Source of the DNA: Paenibacillus sp. SYP-B3998
Lineage (GTDB): Bacteria > Bacillota > Bacilli > Paenibacillales > NBRC-103111
Assembly (NCBI RefSeq): GCF_010820665.1
Contig: NZ_JAAIKC010000008.1
Location: 1 to 64,000 of the forward strand
Direction: 5' to 3'
Length of the DNA stretch: 64,000 bases
Shown: piece after piece, positions 33,995-42,609 of the stretch
Numbering within the stretch: position 1 is the stretch's first letter
Layout of the letters: each line of letters begins with the position of its first letter
Position numbers and translations under genes: made by a program
Notes under the pieces: generated by a model
Database searches by the model: none
Told to the model about the DNA's origin: nothing
The model's input: the letters and a program-made list of their open reading frames with translations, nothing else

Positions 33995-34311
33995 AACCTA
34001 CGCGTGCGAACGGCTGTTCCGTAAGCGACGATCTCACTCATATTCTGGCCGATATCGCCACTGTCAAAACGCATCATAACAATAGCGTCGGCACCCATGG
34101 CCGCTGCATTTTTGACCATCCGATCCATGGCTTGACGACGTCCGTCCTCAACCATCTGAGTGTACTGAGTCACCTCTCCGCCTACAAGACCTTTGAGAGA
34201 AGCCAGAATATCTCCGCCAATGCCTCTAGCGCGAACAACGACTCCGAATGCGCTTCCGAGCACCTCAGTTACCTCATAACCCGCAATGCCTTCTGTTGTA
34301 GCTACAATCAT
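33991..34311 (-). CDS. YbjQ family protein
   Basis: A 106-residue protein of the YbjQ/UPF0145 family (annotated as heavy-metal-binding-like domain). Typical are EGIAGYEVTEVLGSAFGVVV, GLVGGEVTQYTQMVEDGRRQ, AMDRMVKNAAAMGADAIV and EIVAYGTAVRT. The family forms a small pentameric alpha/beta fold; the function is not settled. It is the first gene of a two-gene unit with the small membrane protein, and an AAGGAGCG ribosome site precedes the ATG. Confidence 0.9.
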   Translation of the reverse strand: MIVATTEGIAGYEVTEVLGSAFGVVVRARGIGGDILASLKGLVGGEVTQYTQMVEDGRRQAMDRMVKNAAAMGADAIVMMRFDSGDIGQNMSEIVAYGTAVRTRRL

Positions 34312-34413
34312 GATTAAATCGCTCCTTTTTAATAAAAAAATAGTCTATGCTCCATGGCTAGGGGATTAGATAGTATTAACTTAGTACGAATGAAAAAGCA
34401 GGGGGTTCCAAGA

Positions 34414-34575
34414 ATGAACATGATTGAATTATGGCCTGAAGCATCCAATTGCATTCATGGCGACGGGAAGCACACCGTGGAGTTCGCGCGCGATATCCGC
34501 GCGCTGCTTGGCGCCAGTGGTGTGGTCATCAAGCGTTGGACGAGAAGTGAAGATTCTAAGACCTGCCAAGGATAG
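34414..34575 (+). CDS. Small hypothetical protein
   Basis: A 53-residue frame starting at ATG 34414, nine bases after AGGGGG. The product is mixed polar and hydrophobic, with two cysteines and a basic end (KRWTRSEDSKTC). No family recognised. The frame contains a GC-rich palindromic stretch around GCGCGCGATATCCGCGCGC. It may be a real small gene or chance; the ribosome site is the main support. Confidence 0.35.
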   Translation: MNMIELWPEASNCIHGDGKHTVEFARDIRALLGASGVVIKRWTRSEDSKTCQG

Positions 34576-34738
34576 TCCAGGAAGATGACGACGACTGGCC
34601 CCCAAAATCACTTACTCTTAGTCCTTTCTCTTTAGGAGAGAATCAATATAACCATTCTTTCACTTGAGGAAGGATTGGAAATATGAGTAAATAGAGATGT
34701 AGCCGGCCGGCTTATTCCTGAGGAAAGGAGTGATCAAA

Positions 34739-34774
34739 GTGATTACAACAACAACAGAGGTGGTCTCTGCGTAA
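34739..34774 (+). CDS. Micro-ORF 1 (11 codons), tandem peptide unit
   Basis: GTG-initiated frame encoding MITTTTEVVSA, with AAAGGAG placed eight bases before the start. Four threonine codons (all ACA) come in a row. Twenty bases after the stop lies a terminator-like hairpin, so translation could influence it. The C-terminal part (T)4-E-V-V-S-A resembles that of micro-ORF 2 (A)4-E-V-L-V-S. It could be a leader peptide or a true small peptide gene; sequence alone cannot decide. Confidence 0.4.
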   Translation: MITTTTEVVSA

Positions 34775-34793
34775 GCGGAGGCAATCGTTTTAC

Positions 34794-34822
34794 GGAGGCC
34801 GAAAGGCCTCCCAATAATTTTT
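34794..34822 (+). terminator. GAAA-loop hairpin after micro-ORF 1
   Basis: GGAGGCC and GGCCTCC make a perfect 7-bp stem closed by a GAAA tetraloop, followed by CAATAATTTTT. The T run is interrupted, so termination may be partial. Confidence 0.6.
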
Positions 34823-34832
34823 ACATAACGAG

Positions 34833-34861
34833 TAGACAGCAAGAAGCTTTTTACATATAAT
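34833..34861 (+). promoter_or_regulatory. Sigma-A-type promoter before micro-ORF 2
   Basis: TAGACA (34833) and TATAAT (34856) are separated by 17 bases, close to the vegetative consensus with perfect spacing. Transcription would start near 34868, about 50 bases before micro-ORF 2. Confidence 0.6.
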
Positions 34862-34918
34862 GAGAATTATGAACCATCATGAACACCAACCAATACAAAG
34901 TGAAGGGAGTGTATTTCA

Positions 34919-34984
34919 ATGAACAAGATGAACACAATGACAGTAGCGATGATTGCGGCAGCCGCAGAGGTACTCGTCTCCTAA
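34919..34984 (+). CDS. Micro-ORF 2 (21 codons), tandem peptide unit
   Basis: ATG-initiated frame for a 21-residue peptide that begins MNKMNTMTVAMIAAAA and ends EVLVS. GAAGGGAG lies nine bases before the ATG. It has its own promoter (34833-34861) and terminator (35050-35073), so it can be made from an RNA of about 200 bases. The hydrophobic, alanine-rich middle and the ending related to micro-ORF 1 suggest a small peptide family. No known family recognised. Confidence 0.45.
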   Translation: MNKMNTMTVAMIAAAAEVLVS

Positions 34985-35049
34985 CTGAATATCATTCGTG
35001 GAATAACCGTTCACCTGAATTTTGTATAATTGCATATACAACCGGCAGG

Positions 35050-35073
35050 CACGATTATGATCGTGTTTTTTTT
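35050..35073 (+). terminator. Terminator after micro-ORF 2
   Basis: CACGAT and ATCGTG with a four-base loop (TATG), directly followed by eight T. It cuts the micro-ORF 2 unit off from the CD3324-family gene. Confidence 0.8.
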
Positions 35074-35177
35074 ATTCCATTTTTTGAGAATGGTAGGAGG
35101 TTTAGGGGCGATGAAGATACTCTCTGCAAATCAGACAAAGTTTACTTTGATCTACACATTTGAGGAGGTTCTCATCC

Positions 35178-35465
35178 ATGAGTTACAAGAACGGGAAGGA
35201 CGTTCTTCCCCCAAACCTATTAAAACAATTACAAGAATATATCCAAGGTGAAATTGTATATATCCCTAAGAAAGAGCAGAAACGCGCAGGATGGGGAGAA
35301 AACAACGGAACTCGAGTTATTATTGAGCGTAGAAATCGTGAAATTTTTCGTTTGTATCAGAATGGTTCCACAGTGATGGAACTGATCAAAGTCTTTCATC
35401 TTTCTGAAGACAGCATTCGCAAAATTATCGTGAAAACTCGCGAACTAACTGCAAATCAAGCGTAG
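35178..35465 (+). CDS. CD3324 family (Mor-like HTH) protein
   Basis: A 95-residue protein from ATG 35178, behind GAGGAGG. The N-terminal part DVLPPNLLKQLQEYIQGE and VYIPKKEQKRAGWGE is characteristic of the CD3324 family. The C-terminal half is a helix-turn-helix like that of Mor activators (RNREIFRLYQNGSTVMELIK, FHLSEDSIRKIIVKT). These small DNA-binding proteins are widespread in Firmicutes; their targets are mostly unknown. A terminator follows. The upstream peptide units are possible targets or partners, which is only inference. Confidence 0.85.
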   Translation: MSYKNGKDVLPPNLLKQLQEYIQGEIVYIPKKEQKRAGWGENNGTRVIIERRNREIFRLYQNGSTVMELIKVFHLSEDSIRKIIVKTRELTANQA

Positions 35466-35466
35466 A

Positions 35467-35498
35467 AACAGCGACCATAGGGTTGCTGTTTTTTTTTA
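35467..35498 (+). terminator. Terminator after the CD3324-family gene
   Basis: AACAGC and GCTGTT with further ACC/GGT pairing around a short loop, followed by a run of nine T. Confidence 0.8.
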
Positions 35499-35608
35499 TG
35501 TTCAAATATCGAAATATCTAGTTCATATAGCTTTTTAACCTAACATATTTTCGTGCGTCGTACATGACATGTTATAATGAAACCTGACTAACAGCAGGAG
35601 TTGATTGT

Positions 35609-37432
35609 ATGGGGCTCGGGAAGATCTATCGGAACTACTTAAAAAATAATTTGTTTATGAGGCTGCTACTTCTGTTCTCTCTAATTACGGTGATCACAAT
35701 TATTTCGTTCTCCTATTTCATGTATCACTCCATGTCACAAGCTGCGCTCAATCGAGAACTGGATACACAGAAGAAAGCAATGGCTAACGTAACTAATTAT
35801 TTGGGCGATAAATATGAAGCGGCGCAATCGATTCTGTTCGGCTTATATCGGGATAGCTCGCTGTCTGCGGGAGTGTCCTTTATGCTTCAGCATCCCTTCC
35901 AGGAGTATGTGCAGCATGGTCTCGAACAGTATAATTTAGGCGGAAACAGCACGTGGAAGGATGGCTTGCAATATTTCAAAAATCGTTTGGAAGACGATGG
36001 AGATATTCGCAATTTGATGCTGTACAGCGTAGATCAACAGGTTTTGTATGTGTTAAGTCAAGATCGGCAGCTAAGGATAGCCTCTGCCAACGCGGCGCAT
36101 TCTTACATTCCTGAAGCAATGGCGTTGGATAATAAGAGTGTGTCGTTGCCGAATGTTTGGCTGCGAGAAGCCGCCAACCAGTGGGATAATCATTTGTATT
36201 CGATACGTTCGCCTATTAACGATAAACAAACCTTAAAAAATATAGGTCAACAGGTTGTATATTTTAGCTCCGATGGCATTTGGAAAGTATTATCCGCAGA
36301 TAAGAAGGATCTGAAAGGGACGATTCTTGTTCTAACTCCTGATGGCGGCGTATTGTTCGATTCCTCTGACCATTTCTATGGGAAGCCTTATCCTTACATG
36401 GATCAAGTTAACTCGCTGTATGAGAATAGTGATTACAAGAATGGTGACTATGTGACCAAGTTGACGCAAAATAAAGGGGATTTTATCGTTGTTGGGATAA
36501 TGCCCAAAGAGGAGCTTGGCGCTTCCTCCCGGCGCATAGGGAGTACCATTTTTATGATTAGCGCGATTTGCATTTTTTTCGCGATACTATTACCTTCACT
36601 CGTCATGATGAACGTTGCGAAACGAACGAATTTGATTATTCGCTTTACTCGGAAGGTCAAACAAGGGGATCTGACCGCACGGATTCCAGATATCCGCGAG
36701 GACGAACTTGGGCAAATATCCCGCAGCTTTAATGACATGATTGATGAATTGAACCAATACATCGACCGGGTGTATAAGGCGGATATTAAGCAGAAGCATA
36801 CAGAGTTGTCAGCTCTACAGGCCCGCGTTAACCCTCACTTTTTATACAACACGCTCGAAGTAATCCGCATGCGGGCCATTTCTCAAGGCGCCCATGACGT
36901 TGGTGAAATGATTTATAGCTTATCTGCATTATTCCGAAGCTTTGTCCAGCAGAAGAAAATATATACACTGAAGGATGAGCTCGAAGCTTGCCGCTTGTAC
37001 TTGGAGTTATTCCAGATACGCTATAAGGATAAGTTTACATATTCGATCGAGTGGGATCGGAAGTTGGCTCACATTCGCGTGCTCAAATTGTCGCTGCAGC
37101 CGATTATTGAAAATTATATTGTGCATGGCTTACGAAACGATTTCACTGATAATGAGCTTCAAATTCGAGTGAAGCAGGTCGAAAATTTTCTTCATGTTCA
37201 AGTGAAGGACAACGGAAAAGGCATTGCAGCTGACCGTTTAATTGTTATGGAGCAATCCTTGCATGCCGAGGAAACTGAAGAGGGATCTTTCGGTCTTCGC
37301 AGTATCAATCAACGCCTCAAGCTGCTCTATGGCAGTAAGTACGGGATTAAGCTGCATAGTGAACCTGGGGTAGGAACCACGGTGGACGTGTGGCTGCCAA
37401 TGGACGATGGGAGAGGGGTTTACGATGTTTAG
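35609..37432 (+). CDS. YesM-type sensor histidine kinase
   Basis: A 607-residue kinase with membrane helices at about 16-42 and 311-335 enclosing a large extracellular (dCache-like) sensor, then HAMP (MNVAKRTNLIIRFTRKVKQG) and a His_kinase domain with the phosphoacceptor in ARVNPHFLYNTLEVIRMRA. The ATPase part has LQPIIENYIVHGL and VKDNGKGIAADRL. YesM-type kinases sense sugars or binding-protein complexes outside the cell. The end overlaps the yesN-type gene by eight bases, and the mannoside operon follows. Confidence 0.93.
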   Translation: MGLGKIYRNYLKNNLFMRLLLLFSLITVITIISFSYFMYHSMSQAALNRELDTQKKAMANVTNYLGDKYEAAQSILFGLYRDSSLSAGVSFMLQHPFQEYVQHGLEQYNLGGNSTWKDGLQYFKNRLEDDGDIRNLMLYSVDQQVLYVLSQDRQLRIASANAAHSYIPEAMALDNKSVSLPNVWLREAANQWDNHLYSIRSPINDKQTLKNIGQQVVYFSSDGIWKVLSADKKDLKGTILVLTPDGGVLFDSSDHFYGKPYPYMDQVNSLYENSDYKNGDYVTKLTQNKGDFIVVGIMPKEELGASSRRIGSTIFMISAICIFFAILLPSLVMMNVAKRTNLIIRFTRKVKQGDLTARIPDIREDELGQISRSFNDMIDELNQYIDRVYKADIKQKHTELSALQARVNPHFLYNTLEVIRMRAISQGAHDVGEMIYSLSALFRSFVQQKKIYTLKDELEACRLYLELFQIRYKDKFTYSIEWDRKLAHIRVLKLSLQPIIENYIVHGLRNDFTDNELQIRVKQVENFLHVQVKDNGKGIAADRLIVMEQSLHAEETEEGSFGLRSINQRLKLLYGSKYGIKLHSEPGVGTTVDVWLPMDDGRGVYDV

Positions 37433-38945
37433 GGTCTTTATTGTTGATGACGAGCCTTTTATTCTAGAAGGACTCTATGACATAATCGATTGGGCCGAAG
37501 TGGGGCTTGAAATTGTTGGACAAGCCAGCGATGGACAGAAGGCGTTGGAAGCCTTACAAGAAACATCAGTGGATATTTTAATGACGGATATATCCATGCC
37601 AGTGATGAATGGTCTAGATTTGATTCGAGAAGCTAGAAAGGTTCACCCTGATTTAAAAGTGATTGTCCTGAGCGGATTCGATGAGTTCTCTTATTTAAAA
37701 GAAGGCATGATGCTCGGGATCGAAAATTACTTATTGAAGCCAATTAATATTAAGGAACTTAAAGCAACGCTTCACAATACGATTAAGAAGCTCAATACGT
37801 TCAAAGAAACTAGTTTAGCTCAGGCTTTCAATAAGCAAGTTTTGAAGGATAACACGCTGCATCGCTGGTTAACTCATCAAATTGCGCCATTGGAATTTTA
37901 CGAGCGGGTGGATCTGCTGGGTATCGATCTCGACCGCGCCTTTATGGCGGCTTCTGTGTTAAGGAGTGAGTCCGATACTGCGGAGATATTCGAGCACATT
38001 TCAGCTCAGGTGGAGCCGTACGACTGGATTACCTCATTTTGTGATATGGATGGGGACGTCATCGTCCTTGCTGCGATGGATGAGGTCGAGCATGGTAAAA
38101 TGGAACTGATTCGTTTGTTTCAGGAGCTACAGGTCGGCATGCAGGATCAGCCTCTCCGTATTTCAATCGGCAATGTGGAGCATCTTCCCGAGCAGGCTGG
38201 ACAAAGCTATGCAAGCGCTAAGAAAGTACAAGAATATTTCTGGATTTATCCGGAGCTGCAATTGATAGATGCTAGTGAGCTTGCTTTTAGTCAGGGCAAT
38301 CAAAAAGTGGATTTCTCCATGATTGAGTGGGCTATCTATGCCAAACTCATTGTTGCCAGGGATCAAGAGAACTTGCGCCAACAGATTCAGGGGGATTTCA
38401 AACGGATTCAGGGACTGGCGGGAATTACGCCCCAGGATTTTCGGGATATTGCGTTCGAGATGGTGATCCGTTTTAAAATGGAGTTAAAAGCGATACGCCA
38501 TACTGAGGAAAACGACGTATATAATGAAGCCTTTCAGCAAATAAGGCGCGCTGAGACGATAGAAAATCTAGAAGCTGCGATCCAAAAGATGGCAGACACT
38601 ACGATTGGATTTTTAATTTCAGATGTTCGAAGTCCGATTGTTCAACAGGTGTTGAAATATATTCATCAAAGCTATGCGGAGGAGCTATCCCTTAAAATGC
38701 TCGGAGCGCACTATCATATTCATCCCGTCTATTTAGGGCAGTTGTTCCACAAGGAAATAAATGAATCGTTTACGGAGTACATCAACAGGTACCGAATCGA
38801 GAAGGCGAAAGAGCTGCTCAAAACGACACATTCGAAGGTGCATGTCATCGCCAGAGAAGTCGGATATTGGGAAGCCGGGTATTTTTATAAACAATTCAAA
38901 AAATATGTGGGGATCTCCCCGTTGGATTATCGAGGACTGCTCTAG
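37425..38945 (+). CDS. YesN-type AraC-family response regulator
   Basis: A 506-residue regulator from ATG 37425 (GAGAGGGG precedes it; an upstream in-frame start has no ribosome site). The receiver domain has VDDEPFI, phosphoacceptor in DILMTDISMPVMNG and ENYLLKPINIKEL. A middle linker domain of about 250 residues is followed by two AraC helix-turn-helix motifs at the end (LGAHYHIHPVYLGQLFHKEI and AREVGYWEAGYFYKQFKKYVG). It is the expected activator of the sugar transporter and mannosidase genes downstream. Confidence 0.93.
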   Translation: MFRVFIVDDEPFILEGLYDIIDWAEVGLEIVGQASDGQKALEALQETSVDILMTDISMPVMNGLDLIREARKVHPDLKVIVLSGFDEFSYLKEGMMLGIENYLLKPINIKELKATLHNTIKKLNTFKETSLAQAFNKQVLKDNTLHRWLTHQIAPLEFYERVDLLGIDLDRAFMAASVLRSESDTAEIFEHISAQVEPYDWITSFCDMDGDVIVLAAMDEVEHGKMELIRLFQELQVGMQDQPLRISIGNVEHLPEQAGQSYASAKKVQEYFWIYPELQLIDASELAFSQGNQKVDFSMIEWAIYAKLIVARDQENLRQQIQGDFKRIQGLAGITPQDFRDIAFEMVIRFKMELKAIRHTEENDVYNEAFQQIRRAETIENLEAAIQKMADTTIGFLISDVRSPIVQQVLKYIHQSYAEELSLKMLGAHYHIHPVYLGQLFHKEINESFTEYINRYRIEKAKELLKTTHSKVHVIAREVGYWEAGYFYKQFKKYVGISPLDYRGLL

Positions 38946-38972
38946 GGAAAACTGGAGAGCTAGTCCTTTTTT
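38934..38972 (+). terminator. Terminator after the yesM-yesN pair
   Basis: GGACT-CTCT pairs with AGAG-AGTCC, followed by TTTTTTG. It overlaps the end of the regulator gene and separates it from the transporter operon. Confidence 0.65.
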
Positions 38973-39042
38973 GTATCGTTTTTATGAATGATAGCGTTTT
39001 TTTCTTTGATTTTTACAGCGTACATTTAATTTATCGTCTATT

Positions 39043-39056
39043 TGTAAATGCTTTCA
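39043..39056 (+). promoter_or_regulatory. cre-like site (catabolite repression) before the mannoside operon
   Basis: TGTAAATGCTTTCA matches the 14-base CcpA consensus TGWAANCGNTNWCA at all but one fixed position (T for C at position 7). It lies 67 bp before the binding-protein start, where a cre would act on this promoter. A short palindrome GCCCTTAGGGC follows at about 39076. Confidence 0.5.
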
Positions 39057-39122
39057 TGCGGTACTGTAAGGATAGCCCTTAGGGCAGAAACAATAGAGCA
39101 ATCAACACAGGGAGGTATTACT

Positions 39123-40604
39123 ATGAGTAAGGCAACCAAAAATTTTGTTAGAACACTTACACCCGTGCTTGCAGTTTCCATGCTGCTTAGTGCATGTGGC
39201 GGTAGCAAAGAAACCAGCGATGCTAAAGGAGCGGGAACGTCGGCTAAGCCAGTAGAGTTAATCTGGTACACAATCGGAACTCCACAAAAAGACGTTGATC
39301 GCGTAATGGCGGAAGTTAGTAAATACACAGCAGAAAAAATCGGTGTAACCGTAAAAATGAATATGACGGACTGGGGCGACTATCCGCAAAAAATGCAGGT
39401 TATGACGGCTTCAGGAACTCCAATGGACATTATGTTCACCTCATCATGGGCTTTTGATTATGTACAAAATGCTCGTAAAGGCGCATTCAAGCCAATTGAC
39501 GAACTTCTCCAAAAAAATGGACAAGGCATCGTGAAAGCACTGGATCCTGCATTCTTGAACGGTTCCAAAGTCGATGGTCATAACTATGGCGTGCCCGCGA
39601 ACAAAGAGCTTCCAGCTCAGGACGTATGGCGCTTTAACAAAAATTTAGTCGATAAGTATAACTTGAACTTGGATAACGTAAAATCGATCGAAAGCTTGGA
39701 GCCTTTGCTTAAAACGATCAAAGAAAAAGAACCGAACATTTACGGATTAGCTGTGGACAAAACCTATATGCCGTTTGTTCCTTATGACTACATCATCGAA
39801 AAAATGCCGATGGCTGTGAAAATAGAAAACACAGATTATAAAGTGGTTAACATTTTGGATACGCCTGAAATGAAGCAATCGCTTAAAACAATGAATAAAT
39901 ATTACAAAGCTGGTTACATCCCAACAGAAGCATCAACACTTACTTCTTTAAATGATGTACAAGTGACTGGCAAATGGTTCTCTGACAAAGCGACGAACCA
40001 ACCATTCGCGGATAACCTTTGGTCTGCTAGCTATGGCTACCCGGTTGTTTCCAAACAAGCAAGTCCAGCTTATATTTACAACTGGTCCGTCATGGGCTCT
40101 ATGCAAGCGATTTCGGCGAACTCCAAGTATCCAGAGAAAGCTATGGAATTCTTGAACCTGCTGAATACAGATCCAGTGCTTAGAAATATGGTCGATTCCG
40201 GTATTGAAGGCGTTCACTTCAAAAAAGTAGACAACGACAAAATGGAAAACCTGCCAGAGTCCAAAAACTATGATATGCCAACCTTCTCATTGGGTAACGT
40301 CTTGCTTACGTACAAAGATAAAAAAGATCCAGAAAACAAATGGGAAGAGTTCAAAAAGTTTAACGATACTGGTGTAGCTGCACCTCTTCTTGGCTTCAAC
40401 TTCGATCCTTCCAAAGTGATCAATGAGATCGCGGCGGTTCAAAACGTGAAAGAAGAATTCTGGGCTACCTTGATGACAGGAACGGTTGATCCTGACAAAT
40501 ACATTCCTTTAGCGAATGATAAGTTTAAAGCAGCTGGACTGGATAAAATCATGGCTGAAGCACAAAGTCAGGTTGATGCATGGAAAGCAGCAAATAAGAA
40601 ATAA
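39123..40604 (+). CDS. CUT1 sugar ABC transporter binding lipoprotein
   Basis: A 493-residue lipoprotein from ATG 39123 behind GGGAGGT; the frame is open further upstream without support. The signal ends in lipobox SMLLSACGG, then ELIWYTIGTPQKDVDRVM opens a family 1/LipO-like binding domain of the kind found with LplB/YtcP permeases. Aromatic residues abound (TDWGDYPQKM, TSSWAFDYVQ), as expected for glycan binding. The ligand is probably a mannose-containing oligosaccharide, judged from the mannosidase genes downstream. Confidence 0.92.
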   Translation: MSKATKNFVRTLTPVLAVSMLLSACGGSKETSDAKGAGTSAKPVELIWYTIGTPQKDVDRVMAEVSKYTAEKIGVTVKMNMTDWGDYPQKMQVMTASGTPMDIMFTSSWAFDYVQNARKGAFKPIDELLQKNGQGIVKALDPAFLNGSKVDGHNYGVPANKELPAQDVWRFNKNLVDKYNLNLDNVKSIESLEPLLKTIKEKEPNIYGLAVDKTYMPFVPYDYIIEKMPMAVKIENTDYKVVNILDTPEMKQSLKTMNKYYKAGYIPTEASTLTSLNDVQVTGKWFSDKATNQPFADNLWSASYGYPVVSKQASPAYIYNWSVMGSMQAISANSKYPEKAMEFLNLLNTDPVLRNMVDSGIEGVHFKKVDNDKMENLPESKNYDMPTFSLGNVLLTYKDKKDPENKWEEFKKFNDTGVAAPLLGFNFDPSKVINEIAAVQNVKEEFWATLMTGTVDPDKYIPLANDKFKAAGLDKIMAEAQSQVDAWKAANKK

Positions 40605-40675
40605 ATCAAGTTTTGGATTAGGCGAATGTTGAACATTCGTCTGATCCTTTTAATCTTATCGTGAGGGGTGACTTT

Positions 40676-41614
40676 ATGAATCGGATAGGAGCATTTTTTA
40701 AAGATGTCAAACAAAGTAGAGTGCTGCTGCTCATGGCATTGCCAGCAACGCTTTGGTTTCTGTTCTTCTCTTATTTGCCGATGGCCGGCATGGTGATCGC
40801 ATTTAAGCAATACCGATACAGCCGAGATGGATTCTGGGCAAGTATTATAGAAAGTAAGTGGGTAGGGCTTAAAAACTTCCAATTCCTATTCAGTACCAAT
40901 GATGCTTATATCATTACCCGGAACACAATCCTTTACAATATTGTGTTCATTATTGCTGGGCTTGTGCTTTCAGTAGGCTTAGCTATTGTGCTTTCTGAGA
41001 TTGCCAATAAGAAGCTGGCGAAGGTATACCAAACGGGAATGTTCCTGCCTTATTTCTTATCTTGGGTTATCGTTGGTTACTTCGTGTTCAGTTTCCTAAG
41101 CTTCGATAAAGGGATGCTCAATCATATTTTTGCATGGTTTGGCGTCGATGCAGTCCAGTGGTACAACGACAAGACGTATTGGCCACTTATTATTATTCTT
41201 GTTTACTTATGGAAGTCGGTCGGATATAGCAGCGTCATTTATTTGGCTGCGATCATGGGGATTGATAAATCGCTTTATGAAGCTGCGATGATTGATGGCG
41301 CGAGTAAATGGCAGCAAATTAGGCATATCACCTTCCCAATGTTGAAACCGCTGATGACGATTCTGACGCTATTAGCTATTGGGCGCATTTTCTATGCGGA
41401 TTTCGGATTGTTCTTGCAGGTACCTAGAGACTCAGGAACCCTGTACTCTGTAACGAATGTTATTGATACGTATGTATATCGTGGGCTTAAATCCACTGGG
41501 GAGATTGGTATGAGTACGGCAGCTGGTTTATATCAATCGGTTATTGGCTTTATTCTTGTCATCACTTCGAATTATATTGTAAGAAAATTCGATAAAGACA
41601 ATGCGTTGTTCTAA
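40676..41614 (+). CDS. CUT1 ABC transporter permease, LplB type
   Basis: A 312-residue membrane protein from ATG 40676, behind GTGAGGGGTGAC. Six helices; FFSYLPMAGMVIAFKQYRYS is typical of LplB-like proteins. The EAA loop reads LYEAAMIDGASKWQQIRHITFP. It forms the channel with the next permease. No ATPase gene is present in the operon, so a shared MsmX-type ATPase must serve it, as is usual for this transporter class. Confidence 0.93.
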   Translation: MNRIGAFFKDVKQSRVLLLMALPATLWFLFFSYLPMAGMVIAFKQYRYSRDGFWASIIESKWVGLKNFQFLFSTNDAYIITRNTILYNIVFIIAGLVLSVGLAIVLSEIANKKLAKVYQTGMFLPYFLSWVIVGYFVFSFLSFDKGMLNHIFAWFGVDAVQWYNDKTYWPLIIILVYLWKSVGYSSVIYLAAIMGIDKSLYEAAMIDGASKWQQIRHITFPMLKPLMTILTLLAIGRIFYADFGLFLQVPRDSGTLYSVTNVIDTYVYRGLKSTGEIGMSTAAGLYQSVIGFILVITSNYIVRKFDKDNALF

Positions 41615-41642
41615 ATTCTTCGATTGAAAGGAGGAAATTATC

Positions 41643-42566
41643 GTGTCTGTATTTGCAAAATCGATTAAAAGTCGTGATTTTCATAAATTGCCACCCGTGT
41701 TGAATGTGCTTTTTAATCTAGTTGCTGCGCTTTTCGCGTTGGCGTGTGTGTTTCCTTTTCTATTTGTGACGATCATTTCGTTTACAGATGAAAAAACTTT
41801 GAGTACGAACGGTTATCGGATCTTCCCTGAGAAGTGGAGTCTGGAAGCCTACAGATATTTGTTTAAAGCAGGGGATCAGCTTCTTCTCTCTTACGGTGTA
41901 ACCATTCTCGTGACGGTGGTCGGTACGATCGTAAGCTTACTTTTGACCGCTACATTTGCGTATGCAATTTCAAGAAAAAGTTTTAAATTTCGCAATTTTT
42001 TTGGTTTCTTCGCTTTTTTCACGATGCTGTTCAATGGTGGTCTTGTGCCAACCTATATCGTCGTTACCCAATTGATGGGACTTAAAGATTCGCTTTGGGC
42101 TTTGGTTTTACCTTTAGCGGGAAATGCTTTTTACATTATGATTATGCGTACTTTCTTCAGTACGTCTGTTCCTGACGCGATTATTGAATCGGGGAAAATC
42201 GACGGAGCCGGCGAATTTGGGATTTTCATAAAATTGGTGCTGCCGCTTTCTCTTCCAGGGCTAGCAACAATAGGTTTGTTTAGTACTTTAGGTTATTGGA
42301 ACGACTGGTTTAATGCACTGCTTTACATTGATACGCCAAATCTCGTGCCGCTGCAGTCGATGCTGATGAGAATTGAGAACAGTATGCAGTTCCTGCTTCA
42401 GAACACAAGCAATCCGTCCATTGGTATTCGCTTGCTGGAATCACTGCCTCAAGATACGTCGCGGATGGCGATGGTTGTTCTAGCTACTGGACCGATAATT
42501 TTTGCTTATCCATTTTTCCAACGTTACTTTATTCAAGGTTTGACAATTGGAGCTGTGAAAGAGTAG
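41643..42566 (+). CDS. CUT1 ABC transporter permease, YtcP type
   Basis: A 307-residue permease starting at GTG behind AAAGGAGGAAATT. Six helices; FFTMLFNGGLVPTYIVVTQL and YWNDWFNALLYID are hallmarks of the YtcP group. The EAA-type loop is ESGKIDGAGEFGIFIKLVLP. It lies 28 bases after the LplB-type gene. Confidence 0.93.
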   Translation: MSVFAKSIKSRDFHKLPPVLNVLFNLVAALFALACVFPFLFVTIISFTDEKTLSTNGYRIFPEKWSLEAYRYLFKAGDQLLLSYGVTILVTVVGTIVSLLLTATFAYAISRKSFKFRNFFGFFAFFTMLFNGGLVPTYIVVTQLMGLKDSLWALVLPLAGNAFYIMIMRTFFSTSVPDAIIESGKIDGAGEFGIFIKLVLPLSLPGLATIGLFSTLGYWNDWFNALLYIDTPNLVPLQSMLMRIENSMQFLLQNTSNPSIGIRLLESLPQDTSRMAMVVLATGPIIFAYPFFQRYFIQGLTIGAVKE

Positions 42567-42609
42567 TTCATTAGACATTCATTAATTAAATAGACTTGGA
42601 GGACTTACC

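Noticed and set aside
34879-35163. A 94-codon plus-strand frame over micro-ORF 2
   Set aside because: No ribosome site at its ATG, it runs through the terminator at 35050, and the product is unlike a folded protein; micro-ORF 2 in another frame has the better signals.
35111-35251. A 46-codon frame starting behind TAGGAGG and overlapping the CD3324-family gene
   Set aside because: The spacing to its ATG is long and most of the frame lies inside the well-supported gene in another frame; chance cannot be excluded.
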